Made by a program: the position numbers and the translations under genes. This document shows, in pieces, positions 8,252-17,167 of a stretch of 59,075 nucleotides of DNA. The notes under the pieces were generated by a model. That model worked only from the letters and a program-made list of their open reading frames with translations. It was not told where the DNA came from and did no database searches. Each line of letters begins with the position of its first letter. The stretch's first letter is position 1. The stretch is from Desertibaculum subflavum (lineage in GTDB: Bacteria; Pseudomonadota; Alphaproteobacteria; Ferrovibrionales; Ferrovibrionaceae): contig QOZS01000037.1 in the NCBI GenBank assembly GCA_003576705.1, forward strand, positions 1 through 59,075, read 5' to 3'.

Positions 8252-9241
8252 TCAGCCCTCCAGCTGGACCATGTCGGCGGGGTCCCAGCTCAGCGCCACC
8301 GGCTCGCCGATGGCGCGGGTGGGCCGGTCGCCGATATTGGTTTCCTTGACCAGGATCTGGCGCCCATCATCGGCGGTGACGCGGTAGAGCGTGTGGCCGC
8401 CGAGAAAGTTCGCCGTCTCGATGCGCCCCGGGAGGCCGCCATTGCCGGGCGCGCCGATCACCACCTTCTCGGGCCGGATCGCCGAGGCGCTGCTGCCGAC
8501 GCCGTCGAACAGGTTGATCTCGCCGATGAAGTCGGCGACGAAGCGGGTCTTCGGCCGCTCGTAGATCTCGGCCGGCGTGCCGATCTGCTCGATCCGGCCG
8601 GCATTCATCACCGCGATGCGGTCGGACATCGCCAGCGCCTCTTCCTGGTCGTGCGTCACGAAGACCAGGGTCACGCCGAGCTGCTTTTGCAGCTGCTTCA
8701 GCTCGAATTGCATCTGCTGGCGCAGCTTGCGGTCGAGCGCGCCGAGCGGCTCGTCGCAGAGCAGCACCGGCGGGCGGATCACGGTGGCGCGGGCCAGCGC
8801 CACGCGCTGCTGCTGGCCGCCGGAAAGCTGGCCGGGGCGGCGGTCCTCGTAGCCGGTGAGCTCGACCAAAGCGAGCGCGGCCTTGACCCGCTCGGTGATC
8901 TCGGCCTTGGGCAGCGCCCGCATGCGGAGGCCAAAGGCGACGTTCTCCGCCACGGTGCGGTGCGGGAACAACGCATAGGACTGGAACACCATGCCCATGT
9001 CGCGCTTGTGCACCGGCACGTCGGTGATGTCGGTGCCGCCGACGACGACGCGGCCGCGGTCGACGCTCTCGAAGCCGGCGATCATGCGCAAGGTCGTGGT
9101 CTTGCCGCAGCCGGAAGGGCCGAGCAGGGAGAAGAACTCGCCCGGCTGGATGTCGAGGGTGACGTCGTCGACAGCCATGACGCGGCCGTCATAGCTCTTG
9201 CTGACGGCATCGAGACGGATCGAGGCGGAGGTCGTGTTCAT
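8252..9241 (-). CDS. ABC transporter ATP-binding protein, PotA/opine type
   Basis: A 329-aa ATPase with Walker A GPSGCGKTT, Q-loop FQSYALFPHRTV, signature LSGGQQQR, Walker B VLLCDEPLGALD and a C-terminal TOBE-type domain (IRPEKVVIG...RIETANFLGGHTLYRV). It energises the importer formed with the two permeases and the binding protein encoded upstream. ATG at 9241 is the first methionine before the domain begins. Spermidine/putrescine-type ATPases have this two-domain form, but the neighbouring catabolic genes point to another small organic ligand. Confidence 0.92.
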   Translation of the reverse strand: MNTTSASIRLDAVSKSYDGRVMAVDDVTLDIQPGEFFSLLGPSGCGKTTTLRMIAGFESVDRGRVVVGGTDITDVPVHKRDMGMVFQSYALFPHRTVAENVAFGLRMRALPKAEITERVKAALALVELTGYEDRRPGQLSGGQQQRVALARATVIRPPVLLCDEPLGALDRKLRQQMQFELKQLQKQLGVTLVFVTHDQEEALAMSDRIAVMNAGRIEQIGTPAEIYERPKTRFVADFIGEINLFDGVGSSASAIRPEKVVIGAPGNGGLPGRIETANFLGGHTLYRVTADDGRQILVKETNIGDRPTRAIGEPVALSWDPADMVQLEG

Positions 9242-9300
9242 GCGAGCTCTTCGGCACGCGATGAGGGCGCCCCCGCGCTCGCGGAGGCGCCCTGCAACGC

Positions 9301-10350
9301 TTAGCTCTTCAGGATGCGGGCGACGCGGGTGTCGATGTCGTCCTTGCGCTCGTTGTACCATTTCCACGGCATCTGGATCAGCTGCGCCACCTTCTCCGGG
9401 GTGTTGAACAGGCGCGCGTCGTACTTGGCGTCGAGATTGACCTTCTTGTTGGACGGCGAGTACCAGACGCCTTCGGCGAGCTGCTTCTGCACGTCCGGCC
9501 GCAGCATGTAGTTGATATAGGCGTAGGCCAGCTCCTTCACCTTGCTGCCCGGCGTGACCGAGAGCACCTGCTCCAGCGCCGGCACGCCTTCCTTCGGGAT
9601 GGCGAAGTCGATCGGCTGGTTCTGGCCGTCATAGCGGTAGATGCCGCTGTCGTGGATCACGCCCATCGACACCTCGGCGGAGAGGAAGGCCTTCTCCATC
9701 TGGCCGGTGAAGTCGAACAGCTTGATCGGCTTGAGCTGCTCGAGCGCCTTGTAGGCGGCATCGAGATCCTGGAACCCTTTGCCGTAGATCTTGCCGAGCA
9801 TCATCAGATGCGCCTGGCCCAGGCTGTTGACCGGGATCAGGTAGCCGCCGCGCATGCCGGCGAGCTTCGGATCGGCGAGGTCTTTCCAGGACGTCGGCTT
9901 CGCCAGGCCCTTGTCGGTGCGGTAGCCGAGCCCGATCGCCGAGGTGAAGATCGACACGCCGACGATGCTTTCGCTGATCGCATAGGGATAGACGTCGGCC
10001 AGGTTCGGCACCTTCTTGGTGTCGAGCTTCGGCTCCACCAGGCCTTCGACGAGGCACTTCCACTGTTCGTTCGAATTGGTGTGCAGCACGTCGTAGATCG
10101 GGTCCTTCTTCGGGCTCGCCTGCAGCTTGGGCACGAAGGGGAAGGCCTGGTCGGCCGAGACGGAGCATTTGTGCTCCTTCTCGAAGGCCGGCAGCACGCT
10201 GCCTTTCATGATCTCGCCCCACTTGCCGCCCCAGGTGGTGATCTTCAGGGTCGCGGTCTGGGCGTGCAGGATGGCGGGTGCGGCGAAGGTGGCGGCGGCC
10301 GCCGCGCCGACCTGCATCACGGTACGTCGAGAGATGGTGCGCTTCGTCAT
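9301..10350 (-). CDS. ABC transporter periplasmic substrate-binding protein, PotD type, Tat signal
   Basis: A 349-aa extracellular solute-binding protein. The N-terminus TISRRTVMQVGAAAAATFAA is a twin-arginine signal ending near ILHAQ, so it is probably folded before export. Mature motifs ITTWGGKWGEI, VYPYAISESIVGVSI and TPGSKVKELAYAYINYMLRP are those of spermidine/putrescine-type binding proteins. ATG at 10350 is chosen because GGAGGGG lies 6 nt upstream; an in-frame upstream ATG lacks this. The ligand is not evident. Confidence 0.9.
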   Translation of the reverse strand: MTKRTISRRTVMQVGAAAAATFAAPAILHAQTATLKITTWGGKWGEIMKGSVLPAFEKEHKCSVSADQAFPFVPKLQASPKKDPIYDVLHTNSNEQWKCLVEGLVEPKLDTKKVPNLADVYPYAISESIVGVSIFTSAIGLGYRTDKGLAKPTSWKDLADPKLAGMRGGYLIPVNSLGQAHLMMLGKIYGKGFQDLDAAYKALEQLKPIKLFDFTGQMEKAFLSAEVSMGVIHDSGIYRYDGQNQPIDFAIPKEGVPALEQVLSVTPGSKVKELAYAYINYMLRPDVQKQLAEGVWYSPSNKKVNLDAKYDARLFNTPEKVAQLIQMPWKWYNERKDDIDTRVARILKS

Positions 10351-10368
10351 TGGGTGCCCCTCCAAGGC

Positions 10369-11172
10369 TTAGAGTTTCACGTACGCTTTCAGGCCGATCA
10401 GCTTCTCCAGCAGCAGAACGACCGAGATCGCCATGACGATCGACACCATCGACGCCGCCGCGATGGCGCCGTCGAGGTCGAACTTCATGTAGTTGAACAG
10501 CACGACCGGCAGGGTCTCGCCCTTCGGCAGCACCAGGAAAAGCGAGATCGGGAACTGGTCGAAGGAGACGATGAAGGCGAAGATGCCGCCGGCGACCACG
10601 CCGGGGCGGATCAGCGGCAAGGTCACCTCGAAGAAGATGCGGACCGGCGAGGCGCCGAGGATGGCGGCGGCCTCTTCGATCCGGCGGTCGAAATTGTGCA
10701 GCACCGCGAGCGTGGTGCGCAGCACATAGGGCACCGCGACCAGGGTGTGGCCCATGATCAGGCCCCAGACCGGCCGGCCGATCCCGGCCAGGAGATAGAT
10801 CTGGAACAGGGCCAGACCGGTCAGGATCGCCGGCAGCATCAGCGGCGACATGAAGAACGCGGTCAGCACGCGCGCGCCCGGCAGGTTGCCGCGGGCGAGG
10901 GCGAGGGCGCAGGCGGCGCCGATCAGCATGGAGAGGACCAGCACCGCGACCGCGACCTGCAGCGACAGCCACAGCGCGTTCATGAAATCCTCGCTCGAGA
11001 AGAACTTCTCGAACCAGCGCAAGGTGACCCCGACGGGCGGGAAGGAGATATAGGGCGTCGGATTGACGGCGAAGACCGCGACGATCGCGATCGGCGCCAG
11101 CAGAAACGTGACGATGGCGCCGTTCAGCGCGAAATAGCCGGCCCGGCCGGCATCGAAGCGGCGGGCGCTCAT
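10369..11172 (-). CDS. ABC transporter permease, PotC type
   Basis: A 267-aa inner-membrane permease with about six hydrophobic segments. The cytoplasmic EAA loop is EEAAAILGASPVRIFFEVTLPLIRPGVVAG, the contact for the ATPase. ATG at 11172 overlaps the stop of the PotB-type permease by 4 nt. It pairs with that permease as the channel of the importer in this operon. Confidence 0.9.
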   Translation of the reverse strand: MSARRFDAGRAGYFALNGAIVTFLLAPIAIVAVFAVNPTPYISFPPVGVTLRWFEKFFSSEDFMNALWLSLQVAVAVLVLSMLIGAACALALARGNLPGARVLTAFFMSPLMLPAILTGLALFQIYLLAGIGRPVWGLIMGHTLVAVPYVLRTTLAVLHNFDRRIEEAAAILGASPVRIFFEVTLPLIRPGVVAGGIFAFIVSFDQFPISLFLVLPKGETLPVVLFNYMKFDLDGAIAAASMVSIVMAISVVLLLEKLIGLKAYVKL

Positions 11173-12083
11173 GCCATCTTCTCCGCGCCGGCGAAGCGGC
11201 CGAGCACGTGGTTGTAGGCGATCACCACGATCAGCGAGACGGCGAGCAGCACGACGCCGAGCGCGCCGGCGAAGCCGAGATTGAAGCTGGAGGAGACCTG
11301 CTGGTAGATCAGCATCGGCAGGGTCAGCACGTCGGTGCCGCCCATCAGGAACGGCGTCACATAGGCGCTGATCGAGAGGGCAAACACCAGGAGCGAGCCC
11401 GCCATGATGCCGGGCAGGCTGAGCGGCAGGGTCACCTCGTAAAAGGCGCGCAGGCGGCCGGCGCCGAGGCTGCGCGCCGCCTGTTCCAGCCGCTCGTCGA
11501 TGCGGCCGATCACGCCGGTGAGCGTCAGCACCATGAACGGCACATAGATGTGGACCAGCGCCACGATGGTGCCGAACTCGTTGTACATCAGCTTGACCGG
11601 CTGGTCGGTCCAGCCCCAGGCCATCAAGGTGGTGTTGATCACGCCGCGGTCCTGCAGCAAGGTCATCCAGGCGAAGGTGCGGACCACGATGCCGGTCAGC
11701 ATCGGCGCGATCACCGCCATCAGCAGAGCCGCGTGGCCGAGGCGCGAATGCATGCGCGCCATCCAATGGGCGAGCGGGTAGCCGACCAGCAGCGAGACGA
11801 TGGTGGTGACGAATCCGATGCGGAGCGTCGCGACCAGCGCCTCAACATAGAGGCTGTCGCCGACCAGGCGCTCGTAGTGGCGGGTGGTGAAGTAGACGTT
11901 CGGGTTGCTGGCCGGGTTGCCGCTGAGGAACGAGAGCAGCGCCATGGCGCCGAACGGCAGCACGAAGAAGACGACGAAGAGCAGCAGCGCCGGGCCGACC
12001 AGCCAGGCCACCGGCGAAACGCGGGCGCGCGGCGGCGCCGGCAGGGCGGCGAGGAGGGGGGCAGTGTCGGCGGTGCTAGCCAT
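11169..12083 (-). CDS. ABC transporter permease, PotB type
   Basis: A 304-aa inner-membrane permease with a Pro/Ala-rich cytoplasmic N-terminus, then six predicted membrane segments starting at WLVGPALLLFVVFFVLPF. The EAA loop EQAARSLGAGRLRAFYEVTLPLSLPGI is intact. Its start overlaps the end of the IclR gene by 8 bp, so regulator and transporter form one transcript. Confidence 0.9.
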   Translation of the reverse strand: MASTADTAPLLAALPAPPRARVSPVAWLVGPALLLFVVFFVLPFGAMALLSFLSGNPASNPNVYFTTRHYERLVGDSLYVEALVATLRIGFVTTIVSLLVGYPLAHWMARMHSRLGHAALLMAVIAPMLTGIVVRTFAWMTLLQDRGVINTTLMAWGWTDQPVKLMYNEFGTIVALVHIYVPFMVLTLTGVIGRIDERLEQAARSLGAGRLRAFYEVTLPLSLPGIMAGSLLVFALSISAYVTPFLMGGTDVLTLPMLIYQQVSSSFNLGFAGALGVVLLAVSLIVVIAYNHVLGRFAGAEKMA

Positions 12084-12870
12084 GCGCCCGCCTCTGCAAT
12101 CTCGATGCCACCGGCTCAGTGCCGAATTCCGCGTCGATGCCGAACCGGCCGCGCAGCTGCGCCGCCGCTTCCAGCAGCATCTGCGCGAGTTCGCGGCGCT
12201 CCTGCCGGTTCACGTGCAGCGCCGAAAAGGCGACGTAGAGCGCCATCGCCTCGCCGGCATGCGGGTCGTGGATCACCACGGCGACGCCGCCGAGACCGGG
12301 AATCTGTTCGTCGGCGGCTTCCTCCCAGCCCTGGATGCGCACGCGGCCGATGCGCTGCATCAGGGCACCCAGCGAGGCCGGGGCCGCCGGCCGTGCGGTG
12401 GTCGGGAAGCGCACGAAACGGCGCGCGATCTCCGCATCGGGCAGTCGTGCGAGCAGGGCCCGTCCGGTGGAGGAGGCCCAGGCAGGGCCGCGGTCGCCGG
12501 GCGGCGTCACCACGCGAAGCGGCTGGGTGCCGGCGCGCGAGCGGAGCACCACCACCTCGATGCCGTCGAGCAGCGAGATGCCGGTCGAATGGCCGGTGCG
12601 CCGGGTTATCTCCGCCAGCGCGGCGTCGGCCGCTTCCACCACCGGCTCTCCCGCGCGGTACCGAGTGGCAAGCTCCAGCATCAGCAGGCCGAGGCGATAG
12701 CGCCGCGTCACCGGGTCGCGCTCGAGCAAGCCGAGCTTCTGCATCTCGCTGAGCAGCCGCGAGGTCGTGCTCTTCGGCCACCGCATCGCGGCCGCGAGCT
12801 CGCCGACCGCGACATCGAGATGGTCGCGCTTCAGCCAGTGCAGCACCGCGGCGGCGTTGGCGAGGCTCAT
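12076..12870 (-). CDS. IclR family transcriptional regulator
   Basis: A 264-aa regulator with an N-terminal winged helix (LAAAMRWPKSTTSRLLSEMQKLGLLERD, about residues 24-51) and a C-terminal IclR effector domain, with SGISLLDGIEVVVL-like strands and the WASSTGRALLA segment. It is first in the leftward operon and probably controls it in response to the transported compound. A palindrome 39-75 bp upstream of its ATG is a candidate autoregulatory operator. Confidence 0.9.
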   Translation of the reverse strand: MSLANAAAVLHWLKRDHLDVAVGELAAAMRWPKSTTSRLLSEMQKLGLLERDPVTRRYRLGLLMLELATRYRAGEPVVEAADAALAEITRRTGHSTGISLLDGIEVVVLRSRAGTQPLRVVTPPGDRGPAWASSTGRALLARLPDAEIARRFVRFPTTARPAAPASLGALMQRIGRVRIQGWEEAADEQIPGLGGVAVVIHDPHAGEAMALYVAFSALHVNRQERRELAQMLLEAAAQLRGRFGIDAEFGTEPVASRLQRRAHG

Positions 12871-13198
12871 TCCCCGGCTTCAATCCCTAGACGCAAGATC
12901 TACCCTAAGTTCCAATAATTGGAACCAAGTTCCGATAAAGTGGACGATAGGCCGGGCCGAAAATTCGAGTCAAGCAACCGCTGGCGCGCGAGACTGCGCG
13001 GAGAGGACCGTGTTGCGGGCGCAGCCGCCGTGGATCGGGCCAGGCCGCCAATGCCGGCGGCCGGTCGGCGAAGGTCGGGGCGCATGGTTATCCATCGGTT
13101 ACCGCGCCGGTTTCCGGCGTGCCGAATGGACGGTTCCTTAACCGCGCGCCCCGACAATGTCGCCGATGCCGCCGGTGTGATGCGGCCAAGGGGTTTCC
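12871..13198. other. Intergenic control region between divergent genes
   Basis: This 328-bp gap lies between the IclR start and a rightward gene starting at 13199. The left 75 bp are AT-richer and contain the tandem palindromes annotated below. The rest is GC-rich; ORFs reaching into it are shadows with no recognisable domain. AAGGGG 5 nt before 13199 is the ribosome site of the rightward gene. No other signal was seen. Confidence 0.6.
12909..12945. promoter_or_regulatory. Candidate tandem operator for the IclR regulator
   Basis: GTTCCAATAATTGGAAC at 12909-12925 is a perfect 8-1-8 palindrome. A second 17-mer at 12929-12945, GTTCCGATAAAGTGGAC, matches it at 12 of 17 positions. The starts are 20 bp apart, about two helical turns, so two dimers could bind the same face. 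IclR-type regulators bind palindromes of this size. It lies just upstream of the IclR gene and its operon. Confidence 0.6.
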
Positions 13199-14290
13199 GT
13201 GTCGCCGACGCCGCTCGCGCAGCTCAACGACAACTACGTGCGCCTCCGCGGCGCGTCGCTGCCGTTCACCACGCCCGTGATCCGGTTCGCCCGGGCTCGG
13301 CTCGGGCCCGAAAGCGTGCGCGAGTTCGTCGTGCCGGGCCTGGTCGGCAGCCGCGGCGACTACATGATTCCCTGGACCTATCTGCCGGAGCTGGCGCAGC
13401 TCACCGTGCACGACCGGCTGCTCTGGGAAGCTTTGTGCTTCACGCGCGGGCCGCTGTTTCCCCCCGATGCGCGCCGCATCGCCCGCGAAGTGGCGGCGAG
13501 CGGCGTGCTCGGCATCGTGCGGGCGGAGGCGGTGCGGCGCGAGCATCAATCCGAGACGGTGCTGCGCCACTTCGTGCACGCCGCGCTGCTGTCGCGCCTG
13601 CTGGCCGAGACCGCGCCGGAGGCGGCGGCGGAGCTCTCCCGCGGCGCCCATGCGCGCTTCCGCCAGGATGTCGTGCAGGCCGGCCTGATTGCGGCGGCGC
13701 CGCATCTGGGTCTTGCGCCCGCCGAGCTGTTCGACCGGCTGGGCGAAGTCGCCGTGTCGGTCGCCGGCATCGGCACGGGCAGCCGCGGCGACGCCGATGA
13801 CCGGCTGCGCCATCTGCATGCAAGGCTCGGCGCCTTCGCGGAGGCGATGCATCGCTTCGCGCTGGAGGAGCCGATCGAGACCGCGGGCAGCGTCGTCGCG
13901 CTGCTGCAGATCGCCGATGCCACGCATGAACGGTTGGGGGCACTGATCCGCGCCGTCGACGAGGATCTGTCCGATATGCGCCGCCTGACCTCCAGTGCCG
14001 AGGCGCGGGCGGCGCTCGGCCTGCGCACCGCCGAGGCCGATTGGGTCGCCGATGGCTGGGACACCATCCTGGAGCAATGGGGGCTTGCCGAGGGCGGGCC
14101 GCGTCTTGCGCAGCGCGAGCTCGTGGCGCTGCTGGCCCAGGTGACGCCGCCGCTGCCGGGTGTCGATCTGCAGCGCGGCACCGCGCGCGGCGCGCTAGCC
14201 GGCCAGGCAGCCAAGGATCTGCTCGGCGAAGTCGACATCGACCGCGTCGCCCGTGTCGCGCGCCGGGCCGGGCGCGTGGTGGCGGCCTGA
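13199..14290 (+). CDS. Hypothetical protein, mostly alpha-helical
   Basis: A 363-aa protein not recognised. It opens with a short beta-like stretch (YVRLRGASLPFTTPVIRFARARLG), then is almost entirely Ala/Leu/Arg-rich helix. No signal peptide, membrane segment or catalytic motif was found. Start GTG at 13199 has AAGGGG 5 nt upstream. A second unrecognised helical protein follows after 10 bp, and the two probably form an operon that converges on ptsH. Codon use looks like the neighbours, so it is likely a real gene. Confidence 0.7.
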   Translation: MSPTPLAQLNDNYVRLRGASLPFTTPVIRFARARLGPESVREFVVPGLVGSRGDYMIPWTYLPELAQLTVHDRLLWEALCFTRGPLFPPDARRIAREVAASGVLGIVRAEAVRREHQSETVLRHFVHAALLSRLLAETAPEAAAELSRGAHARFRQDVVQAGLIAAAPHLGLAPAELFDRLGEVAVSVAGIGTGSRGDADDRLRHLHARLGAFAEAMHRFALEEPIETAGSVVALLQIADATHERLGALIRAVDEDLSDMRRLTSSAEARAALGLRTAEADWVADGWDTILEQWGLAEGGPRLAQRELVALLAQVTPPLPGVDLQRGTARGALAGQAAKDLLGEVDIDRVARVARRAGRVVAA

Positions 14291-14300
14291 GGCTGCGCCT

Positions 14301-15584
14301 GTGATCGCATCGCCCGGTTCCGAACGCCGCGATGGCCGCCGCAAGCCGGTCGGCGCCGCCATGGCGCTGGCCGCGCTGAAGCCGCAGCTCGCGGGCGGTC
14401 GCGGTACCCCGCGACGCGATGCGGCCTACGCCCTGACGCTGCCCTTCGCCGATCTCCTTGCCGAGGATGAGGCCCAGCCCGATCGCTCGACCGGGCCGTC
14501 GGGCCGTGTCGAGCGGCGGCTGGTCGATGCTTTCCTGTCGGTGGCCGAGCGCCAGCCGACACCCGCCCTCAGCGCCGCCCTCGACCGCTTCGCGGCGCTG
14601 CCGGCCGATGTCAGCCATGCCGCCGAGGATGCGGCGCTGGCGGCGATCTGGCACGCCGCCGCCCAGATGATGGACAAGGCGGTGCGCAGCGGCGCGGCCG
14701 AGTTCGCCGTCATCGCCGCCTGCCTGCATGTGGGCGCCGATATCCAGGCATTGCGCCGGTCGCTGCCCTTCACGCCGGTGCCGGAACTCGGCCCGGAGCA
14801 CGTGCGCTTCATCGCCGAGGCCTGCGAGATCGCGCGTGCCCGCGATCCGCGCGCGGCCGGCGCCCTGCTGCATGCGGTGGCGGCGCGGCTCCGCTTTCCG
14901 GAGGAGATCGCGCGGGTGGTGCGGGCGCTCTATACGCGCGAGGGCGGCCGCACGCGCTGGGAGCCGATCGGGGTCACGCTGCTCGACCGCGTGGTGGACG
15001 CGATGGAGACCGCGGTGCTGGGCGCCACCGACACCGCGGCGGCCCCGGACGAGGAGGGGCGCATCATCGCCGCCGCGCGCGTCGTGGTGCGCATCGTGCA
15101 CGGTCTTGCCGGCACCGTTGGCCTGCCCAAGACCGGCGAGGCCGGCCGGCGCATCGCCGCGCTGCGCGCCACCATCGCCGCGCGGCTGGACACCGCGGTG
15201 CTGGACCAGGCGGAGGAGATCCTGCTCGCGGGCTTCGTGCCCGGCTGGCGCGAGCGGGCGCAACTGAAGCCGACCGGCTTCACCGAGGTGGCGGCGACCG
15301 GCGCCGTGGCCCGGGCCGAGCGGCGCGCCGCCGCCATTGCTGAGATCCGCCTGCTTGCGGAAGAGCTCGCCGTCAGTGGCCGTATCCGCGGCATCCTGGC
15401 CGATTTCGAGAAGGCGGCCGAGCGCTACGGCGACAGGCTGCTGGAGGCGATCGACCGCGGCGGCGATCCGGTGATCTGGAGCGCACCGGCGATGTCGCTG
15501 GTGCACATCATGGAAATGCTGCTGGGTGCGGAACGTGCCGACCGCTTCCGCCGCCGCGCCTTCGCCCGCCTGCGGCGCCCCTAG
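14301..15584 (+). CDS. Hypothetical protein, alpha-helical
   Basis: A 427-aa protein not recognised, rich in Ala, Arg, Glu and Leu with long predicted helices, among them a DRFAALPADVSHAAEDAALA stretch and a C-terminal SLVHIMEMLLGAERADRFRR stretch. GTG at 14301, 10 bp after the preceding gene, is the likeliest start; an earlier in-frame ATG at 14253 would overlap that gene and has no ribosome site. Its TAG stop is inside the CTAG that also supplies the ptsH stop. No function is proposed. Confidence 0.65.
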   Translation: MIASPGSERRDGRRKPVGAAMALAALKPQLAGGRGTPRRDAAYALTLPFADLLAEDEAQPDRSTGPSGRVERRLVDAFLSVAERQPTPALSAALDRFAALPADVSHAAEDAALAAIWHAAAQMMDKAVRSGAAEFAVIAACLHVGADIQALRRSLPFTPVPELGPEHVRFIAEACEIARARDPRAAGALLHAVAARLRFPEEIARVVRALYTREGGRTRWEPIGVTLLDRVVDAMETAVLGATDTAAAPDEEGRIIAAARVVVRIVHGLAGTVGLPKTGEAGRRIAALRATIAARLDTAVLDQAEEILLAGFVPGWRERAQLKPTGFTEVAATGAVARAERRAAAIAEIRLLAEELAVSGRIRGILADFEKAAERYGDRLLEAIDRGGDPVIWSAPAMSLVHIMEMLLGAERADRFRRRAFARLRRP

Positions 15585-15865
15585 AGCTCCTCGAAGCCGG
15601 CCTCGACCAAGGCGCAGAGCGCGGCCAGCGCCTCGGCCGCCTGCTCGCCGGAGGCCGTGATCTCGATCTCGCTGCCGCAGGCGGCCGCCAGCATCATCAG
15701 GCCCATGATCGATTGGCCGGTCACTTCGGTGCCGTCCTTGGCGACCACCACGTCGGCCGGATAGAGGGCGGCGCATTTGACGAACTTGGCCGCCGCGCGG
15801 GCATGCAGGCCGCGGGGATTGCAGATGGTGACGACGCGCCGAAGCGGCGCGCTCGGTTGGCTCAT
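15581..15865 (-). CDS. ptsH: HPr phosphocarrier protein
   Basis: A 94-aa HPr. His21 in NPRGLHARAAAKFV is the phospho-accepting histidine (His15 in E. coli numbering). Ser52 in TGQSIMGLMML matches the Ser46 site phosphorylated by HPr kinase. It carries phosphate from Enzyme I to EIIA-type proteins. In alphaproteobacteria without sugar PTS this is a regulatory relay. Its start overlaps the EIIA stop by 4 bp. Its stop shares a CTAG with the convergent hypothetical gene. Confidence 0.95.
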   Translation of the reverse strand: MSQPSAPLRRVVTICNPRGLHARAAAKFVKCAALYPADVVVAKDGTEVTGQSIMGLMMLAAACGSEIEITASGEQAAEALAALCALVEAGFEEL

Positions 15866-16269
15866 TTGCCGGCGCCGGCCAGGATCTTCGAGGCGACGTT
15901 GATGTATTTGCGGCCGGCATCCTGCGCCGCGGCGACGGCGGTCGCGATCGAGCCGTTCTGGCGCACGCTGGCGAGCTTGATCAGCATCGGCAGGTTGACG
16001 CCGGCGATCACCTCGACATTGGCCCGCTCCATGGTGGAGATGGCGAGGTTGGAGGGCGTGCCGCCGAACATGTCGGTCAGCACGATGGTGCCGGCGCCGG
16101 TATCCACCTCGCCGATCGCCTGCAGGATCTCCTGCCGGCGCTGCTCCATGTCGTCGTCCGGGCCGATGCAGACCGCCCGCATGCCCTTCTGCTTGCCGAC
16201 CACATGCTCGGTGGCGGCGATGAACTCCTCCGCCAGCCTGCCATGGGTGACGACCACGACACCGATCAT
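15862..16269 (-). CDS. PTS EIIA component, mannose/fructose type
   Basis: A 135-aa stand-alone EIIA of the mannose family. His9 in VVVVTHGRLAEE is the phosphorylation site, and DMFGGTPSNLA is the family's conserved loop. No EIIB or EIIC is present, so it is a regulatory EIIA fed by the HPr encoded next to it. It lies between rapZ and ptsH, the standard alphaproteobacterial order. Confidence 0.93.
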   Translation of the reverse strand: MIGVVVVTHGRLAEEFIAATEHVVGKQKGMRAVCIGPDDDMEQRRQEILQAIGEVDTGAGTIVLTDMFGGTPSNLAISTMERANVEVIAGVNLPMLIKLASVRQNGSIATAVAAAQDAGRKYINVASKILAGAGK

Positions 16270-16288
16270 CTGATTCCCTGTCCCTGCA

Positions 16289-17167
16289 TCAGACGCCAGC
16301 CTGCATGTCGCGATGGCGCAGCGCCACCTTGTAGCCGCCCTCGAGCAGCCGTTGCGCCAGACGGCTGGCGACGAAGACGGAGCGATGCATGCCGCCGGTG
16401 CAGCCGATGGCGATGGTGAGATAGCTCTTGCCCTCGTGACCGTAGCGCGGCAGCAGGGCGCCGAGCAGGTCGGTCAGCTTGGCAAAGAAATCGGCGAAGG
16501 CGGGATCGTCGCTGACATAGGCCTGCACTTCCGGCCGCTCCCCGGTCATCCGCTTCAGACTCGACACATAATACGGATTCTGCAGGAAGCGCACGTCGAA
16601 GACGAGATCGGCTTCGCGCGGCAGGCCTCGCTTGTAGGAGAACGACATCACGTCGACATGCAGTCGCGGGCTCTCGTCCGGCGCGTAGCGCTGGGTGATG
16701 TGGCGGCGCAGATCGGGTACCGGCAGGTCGGTCGTGTCGATCACCAGATCGGCCGCGTCGCGGAGCGGCGCCATCAGATGCCGTTCGCGGGCGATGCCGT
16801 CGGCCACAGGACGGTCGAGCGCGAGGGGATGGCGCCGCCGCGTCTCGGTGAAGCGCCGGGCCAGCACCTCGGAATCGCAATCCAGATACAGCAGCTCGAA
16901 ATGCAGCTCGTTGCGCGCGCGCAGCCCGGCGGCGGCGGCGACCATCGCCTGCGGGTCGAAGCCGCGGGTGCGCGCATCGATGCCGATGGCGAGCCCGACC
17001 GAGGAACCGAGGTGCTCGGCCGCCATGTCGGCGACCGAGCCGAGCAGCGCGAAGGGCAGGTTGTCGATCGCCTCGTAGCCGAGATCCTCCAGCACGCGCA
17101 AAGTGGAGGACTTGCCGGCGCCCGAGAGCCCGGTGACGATCATGGTGCGCCAGGCGGAGAGGCTCAC
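16289..17167 (-). CDS. rapZ: RNase adapter protein RapZ
   Basis: A 292-aa protein with Walker A GLSGAGKS (residues 13-20), DNLPFALL, the FDVRFLQNPYY strand and the C-terminal GCTGGMHRSVFVA motif characteristic of RapZ (formerly YvcJ/YhbJ). In enterobacteria it binds GlmZ RNA and sets GlmS level; elsewhere it is a nucleotide-binding regulator tied to cell-wall precursors. Its start overlaps the hprK stop by 4 bp. Confidence 0.95.
   Translation of the reverse strand: MSLSAWRTMIVTGLSGAGKSSTLRVLEDLGYEAIDNLPFALLGSVADMAAEHLGSSVGLAIGIDARTRGFDPQAMVAAAAGLRARNELHFELLYLDCDSEVLARRFTETRRRHPLALDRPVADGIARERHLMAPLRDAADLVIDTTDLPVPDLRRHITQRYAPDESPRLHVDVMSFSYKRGLPREADLVFDVRFLQNPYYVSSLKRMTGERPEVQAYVSDDPAFADFFAKLTDLLGALLPRYGHEGKSYLTIAIGCTGGMHRSVFVASRLAQRLLEGGYKVALRHRDMQAGV

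Noticed and set aside
12919..13800. 293-aa forward ORF upstream of the hypothetical gene at 13199
   Set aside because: It overlaps the better-supported gene in another frame and starts inside the operator region; no domain was seen.
13440..15920. 826-aa reverse-strand ORF over the two hypothetical genes and ptsH
   Set aside because: Shadow frame: Arg/Gly/His-rich with no domain, and it covers the clearly real HPr gene.
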